A stretch of 64,000 nucleotides of DNA from Azospirillum griseum (GTDB lineage Bacteria > Pseudomonadota > Alphaproteobacteria > Azospirillales > Azospirillaceae), in the NCBI RefSeq assembly GCF_003966125.1, contig NZ_RXMA01000007.1, positions 62,001 to 126,000 of the forward strand. The letters are read 5' to 3'. Numbering within the stretch: the first letter of the stretch is position 1; the number at the start of each line of letters is the position of its first letter. This document shows, piece by piece, positions 45,278-54,244 of the stretch. A program made the translations under genes and the position numbers. The notes beneath the pieces are model-generated. The model did not search any database. It was not told where the DNA came from and saw only the letters and a program-made list of their open reading frames with translations.

Positions 45278-46366
45278 ATAGTTTACGCCCCGCGTCCGTC
45301 CGTCAGGGTTCCGCCCGCCGTGCCGCCGATCCCCTCCACCGACCGCGAGCCGAAGACATGGGCCTCGGTCATGCAGCCGCTGGTCGATTCCATCAAGCGC
45401 CGGGGCGGTGCCCCCGACGCGCTGCTGGAACGCTACGGCCTGTCGGAAGCGCTGTTGGCCGATCCCTGCCGCGAAATCCCCCTGCGCCATTACGTCGAGG
45501 CGTTCGAGGCCGCCGCCGCCCGCGTCGGCGATCCCAATTTCGGCCTGTCGGCCGCGCGCGACGTCACCCCCTTCACCCTTGGCCCGATCGGGCTGCTGTT
45601 CATCAGTTCCCCCACCCTCGGCACGGCGCTGAAAGGCTTCATCGATTACATCGGGCTGGCCCAGCAGGCGACCACCAGCCGCATCGTGCAGGATGGGCCG
45701 ACCTGCGTCTTTCAATACCGGATCGAGGATGCGCGCATCCGCCGCCGCCGCCAGGACGCCGATTATTCGCTGGCGATGGTGACGACGCTGATGCGCGCCA
45801 TGGCGGGCAACGGCTGGCGGCCGCTGGAGGTGCATTTCGAACACAGCGCCCCGCTGAACCGGCAGGCGCACGACGCCTTTTTCGGCGCGCCGCTCTATTT
45901 CGACCAGGGCATCAACAGCCTGATTTTCTCCGCCGCCGATCTGGCCATCGCCGGAAACGTGATGGACCGCCGGGTCAGCCCCATCGTCGAACAGTATCTG
46001 CGCACCCTGCTGGAACGCGCCATGCCGGTGCGCTCGGTGGAGGACGAGGTGCGGCGCATCCTGTCCGATCATCTGCCCGACAGCGGGCGGTTCGGCGTCG
46101 CCAAGGCGGCGCGCGCCGTCGGCCTGTCCGCCCGCACCCTGCAACGCACCCTGCACAAATCGGGCGACAGCTTTGCCGCGATCAAACAGGACAAGCGGCG
46201 GAGCATGGCCGAAACCTATCTGGCCGACACCGACCTGTCGGTGACGGAGATCGCCCACATTCTGGGCTACGCCGATGGGGCCTGCTTCACCCGGGCCTGC
46301 CGCCGCTGGTTCGGGCTGACCCCCTCGGCCTACCGCAAGACGGCGCGCGGGCTGGCTCCGCCGTGA
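45278..46366 (+). CDS. AraC-family regulator (QhpR-like)
   Basis: About 362 residues. An N-terminal ligand-binding half (TWASVMQPLVDSIKRRGGAP, PLRHYVEAFEAAAARVGDPN) of the type seen in QhpR and OruR regulators precedes a C-terminal double helix-turn-helix (GVAKAARAVGLSARTLQRTL; SVTEIAHILGYADGACFTRA; WFGLTPSAYRK). The start is uncertain. A perfect AGGAGG (45267-45272) is spaced 5 nt from an in-frame ATA at 45278, while TTG 45254 and GTG 45320 have no such site. It directly precedes the amine-catabolism genes, its probable targets. Confidence 0.86.
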   Translation: MVYAPRPSVRVPPAVPPIPSTDREPKTWASVMQPLVDSIKRRGGAPDALLERYGLSEALLADPCREIPLRHYVEAFEAAAARVGDPNFGLSAARDVTPFTLGPIGLLFISSPTLGTALKGFIDYIGLAQQATTSRIVQDGPTCVFQYRIEDARIRRRRQDADYSLAMVTTLMRAMAGNGWRPLEVHFEHSAPLNRQAHDAFFGAPLYFDQGINSLIFSAADLAIAGNVMDRRVSPIVEQYLRTLLERAMPVRSVEDEVRRILSDHLPDSGRFGVAKAARAVGLSARTLQRTLHKSGDSFAAIKQDKRRSMAETYLADTDLSVTEIAHILGYADGACFTRACRRWFGLTPSAYRKTARGLAPP

Positions 46367-46387
46367 CCGGGGGTGCGCCGGACTGGA

Positions 46388-46417
46388 GCCAACCGGAATG
46401 AGGCCAACCGGAATGAG
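46388..46417. repeat. Tandem 15-bp direct repeat upstream of the aldehyde dehydrogenase
   Basis: Two perfect head-to-tail copies of GCCAACCGGAATGAG (46388-46402, 46403-46417), 21 bp after the AraC-type gene and about 140 bp before the aldehyde dehydrogenase start. AraC regulators bind direct repeats, so this is a candidate activator site, though it could also be a simple duplication. Confidence 0.55.
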
Positions 46418-46556
46418 GTTTGTGGCGCGAAAGGTCAAAAATCTGGCGGTGAAAATCGGGTGATGCGACGGCGGATCGGCGACCATCGTCCGCACACACC
46501 GCAATCAGCGCTCCGAACAACAACCGAGCGCCCCAGCCTTCGGAACCATCGCCGCC

Positions 46557-48074
46557 ATGGATCACCCCCTGCCGCCCGGGCACGACCCGCGCCTGTCCCC
46601 CGCCGCTGTCCGCTTCCTGGCCCAGCCGCACGCCCTGATCGTCGGGGCGGACCGCCCGATGGCGGCCTCCGGGGCCGTGATGGCCGCGCATGATCCGGCC
46701 ACCGGCCACCCCATCGCCACCGTCCCCGCCGCCGGTCCGACGGATGTGGACGCCGCCGTCCAGGCCGCCCGCCGGGCGCTGGAGGGGGAGTGGTCCCGCC
46801 TGCGCCCGGTGGAGCGTGAACGGGTCCTGCTGCGTCTGGCCGACCTGATCGAACGGCATGGCGAGGAGCTGGCCCAGATCGAAACCCTCAACAACGGCAA
46901 GCCCATCGGCCTGTCCCGCGCGGTGGAGGTCGGGGCCTCGGTCGATTTTCTGCGCTACATGGCCGGGTGGGCGACGAAGATCGAGGGCAGCACGCTGGAC
47001 GTCTCCATCAACGTGCCGCCCGGAGCCCGCTTCCACGCCTACACCCGGCGGGAACCGGTCGGCGTCGTCGGGGCCATCGTGCCGTGGAATTTCCCGCTGT
47101 TGATGGCGGTGTGGAAGATCGGCCCGGCGCTCGCCACCGGCTGCACCGTGGTGCTGAAACCCGCCGACGAAACGCCGTTGACCGCCCTGCGGCTGGGCGA
47201 ACTGTGCCTTGAGGCCGGAATCCCGCCCGGCGTGGTCAACATCGTCACCGGCGTCGGCGCGGTGGCCGGGGCGGCCCTGGCCGCGCATCCCGGCGTCGAC
47301 AAGATCGCCTTCACCGGATCGACGCCGGTCGGGCGGCAGGTGGGCGCGGCGGCGGTCGCCCGCATGGCCCGCTTCACGCTGGAACTGGGCGGCAAATCGC
47401 CGATGATCCTGTTCCCCGACATGGATCCGGCCCAGACGGGCTTCGCCGCCCATCTCGGCGTTTTCTTCAACCAGGGACAGGTCTGCACCTGTGGGTCGCG
47501 GCTGTACATCCACGCCGACATTTTCGACCGGGTGGTCGCCGACATCGCCGGGGTGGCGCGCGGCCTGCGGCTGGGCAGCGGCCTGGATCCCGACAGCCAG
47601 ATCACGCCGCTGATCTCGCCCCGCCAACAGGCGCGGGTCCAGGGCTTCGTCACCCGCGCCCTGGCCGAGGGGGCGGAGGCGCTCAGCGGCGGTGCCCCAG
47701 TGGACGGGCCGGGCTGCTTCGTCGCCCCGACGCTGCTGGTCAACACCCGCGACGATCAGGAGATTGTGCGCGAGGAAGTGTTCGGCCCGGTCGCCGTGGC
47801 CATGCCCTTCCGCGATCTCGACGCGGTCGTCGCCCGCGCCAACGACAGCCGCTATGGGCTGGCGGCGTCGGTGTGGACGCGCGATCTCGGCATCGCCCAC
47901 ACGGTGGCGGCGCGGCTGAAGGCCGGAACCGTCTGGGTCAACAGCCACAACATGCTCGATCCGGCGATGCCCTTCGGCGGCTTCAAGGAATCCGGCATCG
48001 GGCGCGAGCATGGCCGGGCGGTGCTGGACCATTATCTGGAAACCAAATCGGTCTGCATCGCCCTGCCGGGATGA
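46557..48074 (+). CDS. Phenylacetaldehyde-type aldehyde dehydrogenase
   Basis: A 505-residue NAD(P)-dependent enzyme. Catalytic Cys310 (FNQGQVCTCGSRLY) and Glu276 (TLELGGKSP), the Rossmann loop FTGSTPVGRQVG and the C-terminal VNSHNMLDPAMPFGGFKESG follow FeaB/StyD phenylacetaldehyde dehydrogenases closely. It would oxidise the aldehyde made by an amine oxidase to the acid. Context (AraC regulator before, FAD oxidase after) supports an aromatic or aliphatic amine route; aminobutyraldehyde is an alternative substrate. Confidence 0.9.
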   Translation: MDHPLPPGHDPRLSPAAVRFLAQPHALIVGADRPMAASGAVMAAHDPATGHPIATVPAAGPTDVDAAVQAARRALEGEWSRLRPVERERVLLRLADLIERHGEELAQIETLNNGKPIGLSRAVEVGASVDFLRYMAGWATKIEGSTLDVSINVPPGARFHAYTRREPVGVVGAIVPWNFPLLMAVWKIGPALATGCTVVLKPADETPLTALRLGELCLEAGIPPGVVNIVTGVGAVAGAALAAHPGVDKIAFTGSTPVGRQVGAAAVARMARFTLELGGKSPMILFPDMDPAQTGFAAHLGVFFNQGQVCTCGSRLYIHADIFDRVVADIAGVARGLRLGSGLDPDSQITPLISPRQQARVQGFVTRALAEGAEALSGGAPVDGPGCFVAPTLLVNTRDDQEIVREEVFGPVAVAMPFRDLDAVVARANDSRYGLAASVWTRDLGIAHTVAARLKAGTVWVNSHNMLDPAMPFGGFKESGIGREHGRAVLDHYLETKSVCIALPG

Positions 48075-48082
48075 GGCGGCGG

Positions 48083-48131
48083 GGGCAGCGTTTAGAGTTG
48101 CATATGTTTTGTGCAAATGTGAGCGCTGCCC
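48083..48131. terminator. Compound stem-loop after the aldehyde dehydrogenase
   Basis: Outer arms GGGCAGCG (48083-48090) and CGCTGCCC (48124-48131) enclose an inner TTGCA/TGCAA pair (48098-48102, 48112-48116), 8 bp after the stop codon. Without a T-run it is more likely an mRNA structure or binding site than a simple terminator. The rest of the gap to 48315 shows nothing further. Confidence 0.5.
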
Positions 48132-48314
48132 ATCAAATCCTCACCTGTGGCGCTGAAGATCAAATTATTGGCGCATCCTATCAAGTGGACACCGGACGGC
48201 GGTGTCATCCTGTGGTCACGTTCAAAACCCGATCACCCTCGCCCCGCGCCCTCCGGCCCCCTTGGGATCGGCCGGGCGCTGGACCGGGGAAGGTCACGCG
48301 GAAAGACGATCACC

Positions 48315-49625
48315 ATGACCCACATCATGAACAGGCTGGATTCCCGGAACTACTACACCGCCACGCGCAAGTATGACCTGGCCTTTCCGCGCCTGACCCA
48401 GGATCTGGACGCCGATGTCGTGGTGATCGGCGGCGGCTTTTCCGGGATCAACACCGCGTTGGAGCTGGCGGAAAAGGGCATCACCAACATCGTGGTGCTG
48501 GAAGCCCGGCATCTGGGCTATGGCGGCACCGGGCGCAACGGCGGGCAGGTGATGGCCGGAATCGGCCATGACCTGGAAAAGGTGAAGAAGCACGTCGGTC
48601 CCAAGGGGATGGAAACGCTGTTCGGCATCGCCAACCTCGGGGCCGGGATCATCCGCGACCGCATCGCGCGTTATGGCATCGACGCCGATTTCCGCCATGG
48701 CTACGGCTACCTCGCCTTCAACGAGCGGCAGGAACAGACGCTGAAAACGTGGTTGGCGGAGTTCAAACAGGTCGCCCCCGACGAGGACATCGAGCTGGTC
48801 AGCGGCCCGCGCGTGCAGGAGGTGGTCGGTTCCACCGCCTACCGCGCCGCGCTGAAGCACATGGGCGGCGGCCATGTCCATTCATTGAATCTGCTGTTGG
48901 GCGAAGCCAAGGCGTTGACCGGCCACGGCGCGCGCATCTTTGAAAACAGCCCGGTCATCGCCGTGGAGTATGGCGCGCGCATCACCGTGCGCACCAACGC
49001 GGGCAGCGTGCGCGCGACCAAGCTGCTGTGGGCCTGCGATTCCTTCCTGAACAGGATGGAACCGGCCATCGCGGCGAAGACGATCAACACCTATGCCTTT
49101 CAAATGGCGACCGAACCCCTGCCGGACGAGCTGTGTTTGAAAATCAGCCCGATCCGGGGGGCCTACAGCGACATCCGCCCGGTCATCGATTACTACCGCG
49201 TCACCAACGAAAACCGCCTGCTGTTCGGTGCCGCCACCGATTTCGTCGATTACGTGCCGGGCGATCTGGCCGGGTGGAACCGGGCGCGGATGCTGGCCAT
49301 CTTCCCCTACCTCGCCGATGTGAAGATCGAGTTGGCCTGGGGCGGGCCGATGGCCTGTTCGGCCAACCTGTTCCCACAGATCGGCTCCCTGCCCGGCCGC
49401 CCCAACGCCTTTTACGTCCAGGGCTATTCCGGCTTCGGCGTCACCCCCAGCCACATCGTGTGCAAGGTCCTGGCCGAGGGGATGAGCGAAGGGTCGGAGC
49501 GTTACGACCTGATGAGTTCGATCCCCCACATCGACATTGTCGGCAAGGAGCGGCTGCGCCCCGCCGTGATGTCGGCGGCCAAGACCTGGCACCAGCTTTC
49601 CGGCTTTTTCAACGGGCGTCGTTGA
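48315..49625 (+). CDS. FAD-dependent amine oxidoreductase (DAO family, PuuB-like)
   Basis: A 436-residue flavoenzyme. The dinucleotide-binding motif is DVVVIGGGFSGINTALELAE, with the FAD motif GYGGTGRNGGQVMAGIGHDL that is typical of PuuB and related gamma-glutamylputrescine oxidases; the C-terminal FYVQGYSGFGVTPSHI contacts FAD. ATG at 48315 follows GGAAAG; ATG 48327 is an alternative. It would turn an amine into an aldehyde for the preceding dehydrogenase. Cupin and permease genes follow on the same strand. No gamma-glutamylputrescine synthetase is nearby, so the true substrate may be a free amine. Confidence 0.86.
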   Translation: MTHIMNRLDSRNYYTATRKYDLAFPRLTQDLDADVVVIGGGFSGINTALELAEKGITNIVVLEARHLGYGGTGRNGGQVMAGIGHDLEKVKKHVGPKGMETLFGIANLGAGIIRDRIARYGIDADFRHGYGYLAFNERQEQTLKTWLAEFKQVAPDEDIELVSGPRVQEVVGSTAYRAALKHMGGGHVHSLNLLLGEAKALTGHGARIFENSPVIAVEYGARITVRTNAGSVRATKLLWACDSFLNRMEPAIAAKTINTYAFQMATEPLPDELCLKISPIRGAYSDIRPVIDYYRVTNENRLLFGAATDFVDYVPGDLAGWNRARMLAIFPYLADVKIELAWGGPMACSANLFPQIGSLPGRPNAFYVQGYSGFGVTPSHIVCKVLAEGMSEGSERYDLMSSIPHIDIVGKERLRPAVMSAAKTWHQLSGFFNGRR

Positions 49626-49660
49626 ACGCCCGCCCCTTCCCCCACACGAAAGGATCCCTC

Positions 49661-50017
49661 ATGCTTCCGATCAAACCCGGCCAACCGCCCGCCCTCGATC
49701 CCTGGGGGACCGTGGCCGATCTCGGCTCCACCATTCTGGAGGGCGAGGTCAAGGCCTTTGGCAAGATGGCGCATGGCGCGCCGGATTCCCCGGTCAGCTG
49801 CGGTTGGTTTTCCTGCACCCAGGGCGTCTTCCGCATGGTCTACCCCTTCACCGAACACGCCGTCGTCGTCGAGGGGACCGTCACCCTGACCAACGAGGCC
49901 ACCGGCGACAGCCAGACCTACCAACCCGGCGACGGCTGGTTCATCGAAAAGGGCACGCCGATCCTGTGGCGGGTGAACAGCCCGGTCTTCACCAAGAATT
50001 ATTTCGCCGTGGTCTGA
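49661..50017 (+). CDS. Small cupin-domain protein
   Basis: A 118-residue single-domain cupin. The barrel motifs appear as VEGTVTLTNEATGDSQTYQP then GDGWFIEKGTPILWRVNSPV; the usual metal-ligand histidines are mostly replaced, so metal binding is doubtful. Similar cupins follow amine-oxidase genes in many proteobacteria and may sense or isomerise an intermediate. ATG at 49661 follows AAAGGATCC, 35 bp after the oxidase. Confidence 0.85.
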   Translation: MLPIKPGQPPALDPWGTVADLGSTILEGEVKAFGKMAHGAPDSPVSCGWFSCTQGVFRMVYPFTEHAVVVEGTVTLTNEATGDSQTYQPGDGWFIEKGTPILWRVNSPVFTKNYFAVV

Positions 50018-50237
50018 GCCTGAGTTTTCCTCGCAGCCGGGAGCGCGCCCCGGCCGCCACGCGTGCCCACCAACCCGCGTTCCCTGTCCGCCGTCCATCC
50101 CGGTGGATCGGGACCGCGCACGCGGCGACCCCGCCGCCAACGACATCATGCAGGCCCGGCCCCGCCGCAACCCTGCGCCTCTCACGTCCGTGCGCCACTT
50201 GCCGGGGCCGCGCCCCGGCCCGTTTGGAGAGGGTCCA

Positions 50238-51698
50238 ATGACACAATCGGTTCAGGGAAGTGCTTCCACCAACGAATTGAAAAAAGGCGCGCTCGGCGTC
50301 GGCTTCATCGTCTTCTTCGTGATTTCCGCCGCCGGACCGCTGGCGGCCATCGCGGGCGGCCTGCCCATCGGCATGATGCTGGGCAACGGGGCGGGAACCC
50401 CGGCGCTGCTGCTGATCGTCATCGGCATTCTGTTGATGTTTTCGGCGGGTTACACCGCCATGGCCCGCCACGTCACCCACGCGGGCGGCTTTTACGCCTT
50501 TGTTTCGCGCGGGTTCGGCGGGCGGATGGGCGGGGCCGCCGCCGCGCTCGCCATTCTGGGCTACAACGCCATGCAGGTCGGGCTGTACGGCCTGCACGGG
50601 GTGGCGACCGCCGGTTTCATGAAGGAGATGGTCGGGCTGGATTGGCCCTGGTGGGTCTGGGCCTATTCGGCGATGGCGACCGTGGCCATCTTCGGCTATC
50701 GGCAGGTCGATTTGTCGGCGCGGGTTCTGGCGCTGCTGGTCGTTGGCGAATACATCGTCGTCTTTCTGCTCGATCTCTTCATTCTGAAAAGCCAGGGCAT
50801 GGACGGCGGCGGCGGGCTGACGACCGTGTCCTTCACCCTTCCGGCCCTGCTGGGCGGCGCACCGGCCATCGGGCTGCTGTTCTGCTTCGCCTCCTTCGTC
50901 GGGTTCGAGGCGACGACGATCTACGGCGAGGAGGCCAAGGATCCCGAACGCACGATCCCGCTCGCCACCTACATCTCGGTGCTGCTGATCGGCGGCTTCT
51001 ACACCTTCTCGATCTGGTGTCTGGTGGTCGGCGTCGGGGCCGACAAGGTGGTGGAGACGATTTCCGCCCTGCCCGACCCGACGACCTTCACCTTCACCCT
51101 GTCCGACCGTTACGCCGGGCCATGGCTGACGGTGGCGATGAGCGCCCTTCTGGTCAGCAGCGTCTACGCCGCCCTGCTCGCCTTCCACAATTCGGCGGCG
51201 CGCTATTTCTACTCCATCGGGCGCGAGGGGCTGTTGCCGGAGGTTCTGGGCCAGACCCACCCGGTTCACCAAAGCCCGCACGCCGGATCGCTGCTGCAAA
51301 CCGCCATCGCCTTCGTCGTGATGACCGCCTTCGTCGTCAGCGGCTCCGACCCGGTGCTGACGCTGTTCTCGTGGCTGACCAATCTGGCGACGCTGTGCGT
51401 CATCGCGCTGATGACCCTGACCTCCTTCGCCGTCATCCGCTTCTTTCGCGGTGTCGCGGCTCCCAGCGAAGGGCCGCTGCGGACGTTGCTGCTGCCCTTG
51501 CTGTCGGGCCTGCTGCTGGCCGGGGTTCTCGCGCTCGCCATCCTGCATTTCGACGTGCTGACCGGATCGAACGGCGTGCTGTCCTGGGCCATTCCGGCAA
51601 CGCTGCCACTGGCCGCGCTGCTGGGCTGGTGGCGCGCCGTCGCCCTGCGGCGCAACGACCCGCCACACCACGCCCAACTTGGGTTGGGCAAGGTCTGA
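50238..51698 (+). CDS. APC-family amino acid/amine permease
   Basis: A 486-residue inner-membrane transporter with about 12 hydrophobic helices. TM1 carries the APC substrate site (FFVISAAGPLAAIAGGLPIG), and FVGFEATTIYGEEAKDPERT is the conserved TM6-loop signature of the family. It lies downstream of the oxidase and cupin, so it probably imports the amine or amino acid degraded by the cluster. ATG at 50238 has GAGAGGG upstream. The 220 bp before it show no other feature. Confidence 0.92.
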   Translation: MTQSVQGSASTNELKKGALGVGFIVFFVISAAGPLAAIAGGLPIGMMLGNGAGTPALLLIVIGILLMFSAGYTAMARHVTHAGGFYAFVSRGFGGRMGGAAAALAILGYNAMQVGLYGLHGVATAGFMKEMVGLDWPWWVWAYSAMATVAIFGYRQVDLSARVLALLVVGEYIVVFLLDLFILKSQGMDGGGGLTTVSFTLPALLGGAPAIGLLFCFASFVGFEATTIYGEEAKDPERTIPLATYISVLLIGGFYTFSIWCLVVGVGADKVVETISALPDPTTFTFTLSDRYAGPWLTVAMSALLVSSVYAALLAFHNSAARYFYSIGREGLLPEVLGQTHPVHQSPHAGSLLQTAIAFVVMTAFVVSGSDPVLTLFSWLTNLATLCVIALMTLTSFAVIRFFRGVAAPSEGPLRTLLLPLLSGLLLAGVLALAILHFDVLTGSNGVLSWAIPATLPLAALLGWWRAVALRRNDPPHHAQLGLGKV

Positions 51699-51731
51699 CA
51701 CGACTGACATCCATGTTTCAAAAGAGAATTG

Positions 51732-51745
51732 TGGTGATCACCACC
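51732..51745. promoter_or_regulatory. 14-bp perfect palindrome before the diheme cytochrome gene
   Basis: GTGGTGATCACCAC lies in a relatively AT-rich leader 86 bp upstream of the cytochrome start and 33 bp after the permease stop. Perfect symmetry and position suggest a dimeric regulator site; the regulator is unknown. Confidence 0.55.
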
Positions 51746-51831
51746 AACCTGTGACTGCCGTCACTGAACGCGGGCCGAATCTGGAGAAACATAGCATTCA
51801 AGATAAATTGAGAATGCTTATGGAGCCAGCC

Positions 51832-53250
51832 ATGCGCGTTGCCCGCTCTGCCCGCCTGACCAAAACCGCCGCCGCGCTGATCGGCGCGGCGGCGCTTTCT
51901 CCCGCTCTGCCCGTTCCCATGGCCTCGGCCCAGTCGGCCACCGGCATTCCGGCGGTGCTGGACACGGTGACGGCGACCGCCAACCCGGCGGGGGTTGCCC
52001 ACACGTTCCAGGTGGCCGGGCCGACGGCAACCGCCGCCAACGCCTTTTTCCAATCGCTGGGCACCAACGGGCGGAGTTGCGCCACCTGCCACGACCCGCA
52101 AGCGGGCTGGAGCGTCACCCCCACCGGGATCAACGCCCGTTTCCAGGTGACACAAGGAACCGACCCGCTGTTTCGCCTGAACGACGGGGCGACCTGCTCC
52201 ACCGCGCCGGTTGACACCCCGATCAACCAGATGCGCGCCTACGCGCTGCTGTTGAGCAAGGGGGTGTTCCGCATCGCCCTGCCGGTTCCGGCCAACGCAC
52301 AATTCACCCTGTCGGTGACGAGCGACCCCTACGGCTGCAACACCAACCCGGCCACCGGCCTGACCAGCGCCAGCAGCGGGACCCTGTCGGTCTACCGCCG
52401 CCCCTTGCCCGCCACCAACCTGCGTTTTCAAACCAGCGTCATGTGGGATGGCCGCGAGGCGACGCTGACCACCCAGGCCGTCGCCGCCACGCTGGGCCAC
52501 GCCGAGGCCACCACCGCCCCATCCCTGCCCCAGCAGGCGCAGATGGTCGCCTTCGAAAGCGGCGAATTCACCGCGCAGGCCACCACCAACGCGGCGGGTC
52601 CATTGGACCTGCTGGGGGCGACGGGTGGGGTGGGGCCGTTGGCGCAGCAGCCCTTCACCGTCGGCATGAACGATCCCAACTCCGGCCTGTTCGACCGCGC
52701 GGCGTTCAAGCTGTACACCGCCTGGCAAAGCCTGACCGGGGCGGACCCCGCCACGCTGGCGCGGCAATCCATCGCGCGCGGGGAACAGATTTTCAACACC
52801 CGCGCCTTCACCATCACCAACGTGCCGGGCCTGACCACCCAGGCCAACCCCAGCGTCCAGGGCAGTTGCACGACCTGCCACAACACACCCAACGTCGGCA
52901 CCCATTCGACCAACGTGCTGATGAACATTGGCGTGTCGAACGCCAACGCCCCGGCGGCGCTGGACGTGGCGTCCCTGCCGGTCTTCACCCTGACCTGCGT
53001 GGCCGGACCGCTGGCGGGCCGGACCTTCACCGTCACCGACCCCGGTCAGGCGATGATCACGGGCCGGTGCAGCGACATCGGCCGGATGAAGGTCCCCGCC
53101 CTGCGCGGGCTGGCAGGCCGCGCGCCCTATTTCCACAACGGCAGCGCCACCACGCTGGGCAACGTCGTCGGCTTCTACAACGGTCGTTTCAACCTGGGCC
53201 TGACCCAGCAGGAGCGCACCGATCTGGTCAACTTCCTGCGGGCGTTGTAA
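51832..53250 (+). CDS. Periplasmic diheme cytochrome c (MauG/CcpA-like)
   Basis: A 472-residue exported protein: signal peptide 1-34 (AAALIGAAALSPALPVPMAS). Two CXXCH haem sites are CATCH (about residue 84) and CTTCH (about 346). The C-terminal segment KVPALRGLAGRAPYFHNGSA then FYNGRFNLGLTQQERTDLVN is typical of the cytochrome c peroxidase/MauG family. It is longer than usual (about 330-370) because of a Thr/Asn/Ala-rich insertion between the haems. ATG at 51832 follows GGAG. MauG proteins mature quinone cofactors of amine dehydrogenases, an interesting fit to the neighbouring amine genes, but peroxidase function is equally possible. Confidence 0.88.
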   Translation: MRVARSARLTKTAAALIGAAALSPALPVPMASAQSATGIPAVLDTVTATANPAGVAHTFQVAGPTATAANAFFQSLGTNGRSCATCHDPQAGWSVTPTGINARFQVTQGTDPLFRLNDGATCSTAPVDTPINQMRAYALLLSKGVFRIALPVPANAQFTLSVTSDPYGCNTNPATGLTSASSGTLSVYRRPLPATNLRFQTSVMWDGREATLTTQAVAATLGHAEATTAPSLPQQAQMVAFESGEFTAQATTNAAGPLDLLGATGGVGPLAQQPFTVGMNDPNSGLFDRAAFKLYTAWQSLTGADPATLARQSIARGEQIFNTRAFTITNVPGLTTQANPSVQGSCTTCHNTPNVGTHSTNVLMNIGVSNANAPAALDVASLPVFTLTCVAGPLAGRTFTVTDPGQAMITGRCSDIGRMKVPALRGLAGRAPYFHNGSATTLGNVVGFYNGRFNLGLTQQERTDLVNFLRAL

Positions 53251-53274
53251 GCGCCAACCGCTCCAACAGCGCGG

Positions 53275-54090
53275 TCAGGCGGATCGGGCGGCGGTCATCG
53301 CCGCCCACCAGTCCGTCAATGTGACGAAGCGAAAGCCCTTGCGGTGGCCAGCCTCCAGGATGGTCGGCAGGGCTTTCACCGTTTCGGCCTTTGTGCTGTG
53401 CATCAGCACCACCGCCCCCGGGGCCAGCCGGTCGGTGACGCGGGCGGCGATGGTGGCCGCCGGGGTGTTCTTCCAATCCTGGCTGTCGATGGTCCACAGC
53501 ACCGTCTGCATCCCCTGGGCGGTGGCCAGCCCCGTGGTGGTGTCGTCAAAATCACCGAAGGGCGGACGAAACCAGCGGGGACGAACGCCGATGGCGGCCA
53601 AGGCGGCGTTGGCGCGGGACAGGTTGCGCTCTTGTTCGGTTGCCGACAGGTCGCTCATCATCGGGTGGGTGTGGCTGTGGCTGCCCACCTCGTTGCCGGA
53701 TTCGGCGATGGCCTTGGCGATCGGCACGCCAGCCCCGGCGATCTTGCGCCCGATGCAAAAGAAGGTCGCCCGCGCCTCGTGCTGTTTCAGCAGATCGAGG
53801 ATGCGGCGGTCGTTGGCGTCGGGACCGTCGTCGATGGTCAGCGCGACGACGCGCGCGCCCGCCGCCGCCGGGTTGATCCGGGCCAGATCGAGCGACGCGC
53901 CGGGAATCAAGTGTCGAGTGTCGAAGGGGACCGAGCCATGGGTCGCGGCGAAGCTGCGCGGCTTGTCCACCGGCCCAGTGGCGGAACCAGCCACAGCGGC
54001 GCGCGGTCCCACCGCCACCAACGCGGCGGACCCGGCCAGAGCGGCGCGCCGGGACAGGGCAAGGCGGTGCGGCGGGCAACGGCTGGTCAT
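53275..54090 (-). CDS. Polysaccharide deacetylase (NodB-like), exported
   Basis: A 271-residue CE4 enzyme. The twin-arginine-like leader (LSRRAALAGSAALVAVG) indicates periplasmic or exported location. Catalytic motifs: TIDDGPDANDRRIL (metal Asp), HSHTHPMMSDL (metal His pair), RPPFGDFDD and the C-terminal LMHSTKAE. It removes acetyl groups from N-acetylglucosamine polymers. The ATG at 54090 lies only 5 nt after the T-run of a hairpin, without Shine-Dalgarno, so expression may be leaderless or low. Convergent with the cytochrome gene. Confidence 0.9.
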   Translation of the reverse strand: MTSRCPPHRLALSRRAALAGSAALVAVGPRAAVAGSATGPVDKPRSFAATHGSVPFDTRHLIPGASLDLARINPAAAGARVVALTIDDGPDANDRRILDLLKQHEARATFFCIGRKIAGAGVPIAKAIAESGNEVGSHSHTHPMMSDLSATEQERNLSRANAALAAIGVRPRWFRPPFGDFDDTTTGLATAQGMQTVLWTIDSQDWKNTPAATIAARVTDRLAPGAVVLMHSTKAETVKALPTILEAGHRKGFRFVTLTDWWAAMTAARSA

Positions 54091-54095
54091 CACGC

Positions 54096-54122
54096 AAAAA
54101 CCCCGGTCAGCGAAAACCGGGG
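54096..54122 (-). terminator. Intrinsic terminator just upstream of the deacetylase
   Basis: On the minus strand the arms CCCCGGT (54122-54116) and ACCGGGG (54107-54101) are followed by five T (54100-54096). It would stop minus-strand transcripts coming from the TRAP operon immediately before the deacetylase start codon. Confidence 0.75.
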
Positions 54123-54181
54123 CAGAGTGTCCGGGCAAACGGCGCAACGCAAGGCCGTTCGCCCGGACGCGTTCACCCGGA

Positions 54182-54222
54182 CACCCCCGCAGCCTTACCC
54201 CTTGGGGGAGACGGCGGGGGTG
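54182..54222 (-). terminator. Hairpin after the TRAP operon
   Basis: Arms CACCCCCGC (54182-54190) and GCGGGGGTG (54214-54222) contain an inner CCCC/GGGG pairing, 22 bp after the dctP stop. It likely protects or ends the operon mRNA; the second hairpin at 54096-54122 completes termination. Confidence 0.65.
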
Positions 54223-54244
54223 ACGGGCACCCGTGGCTTTGGCC

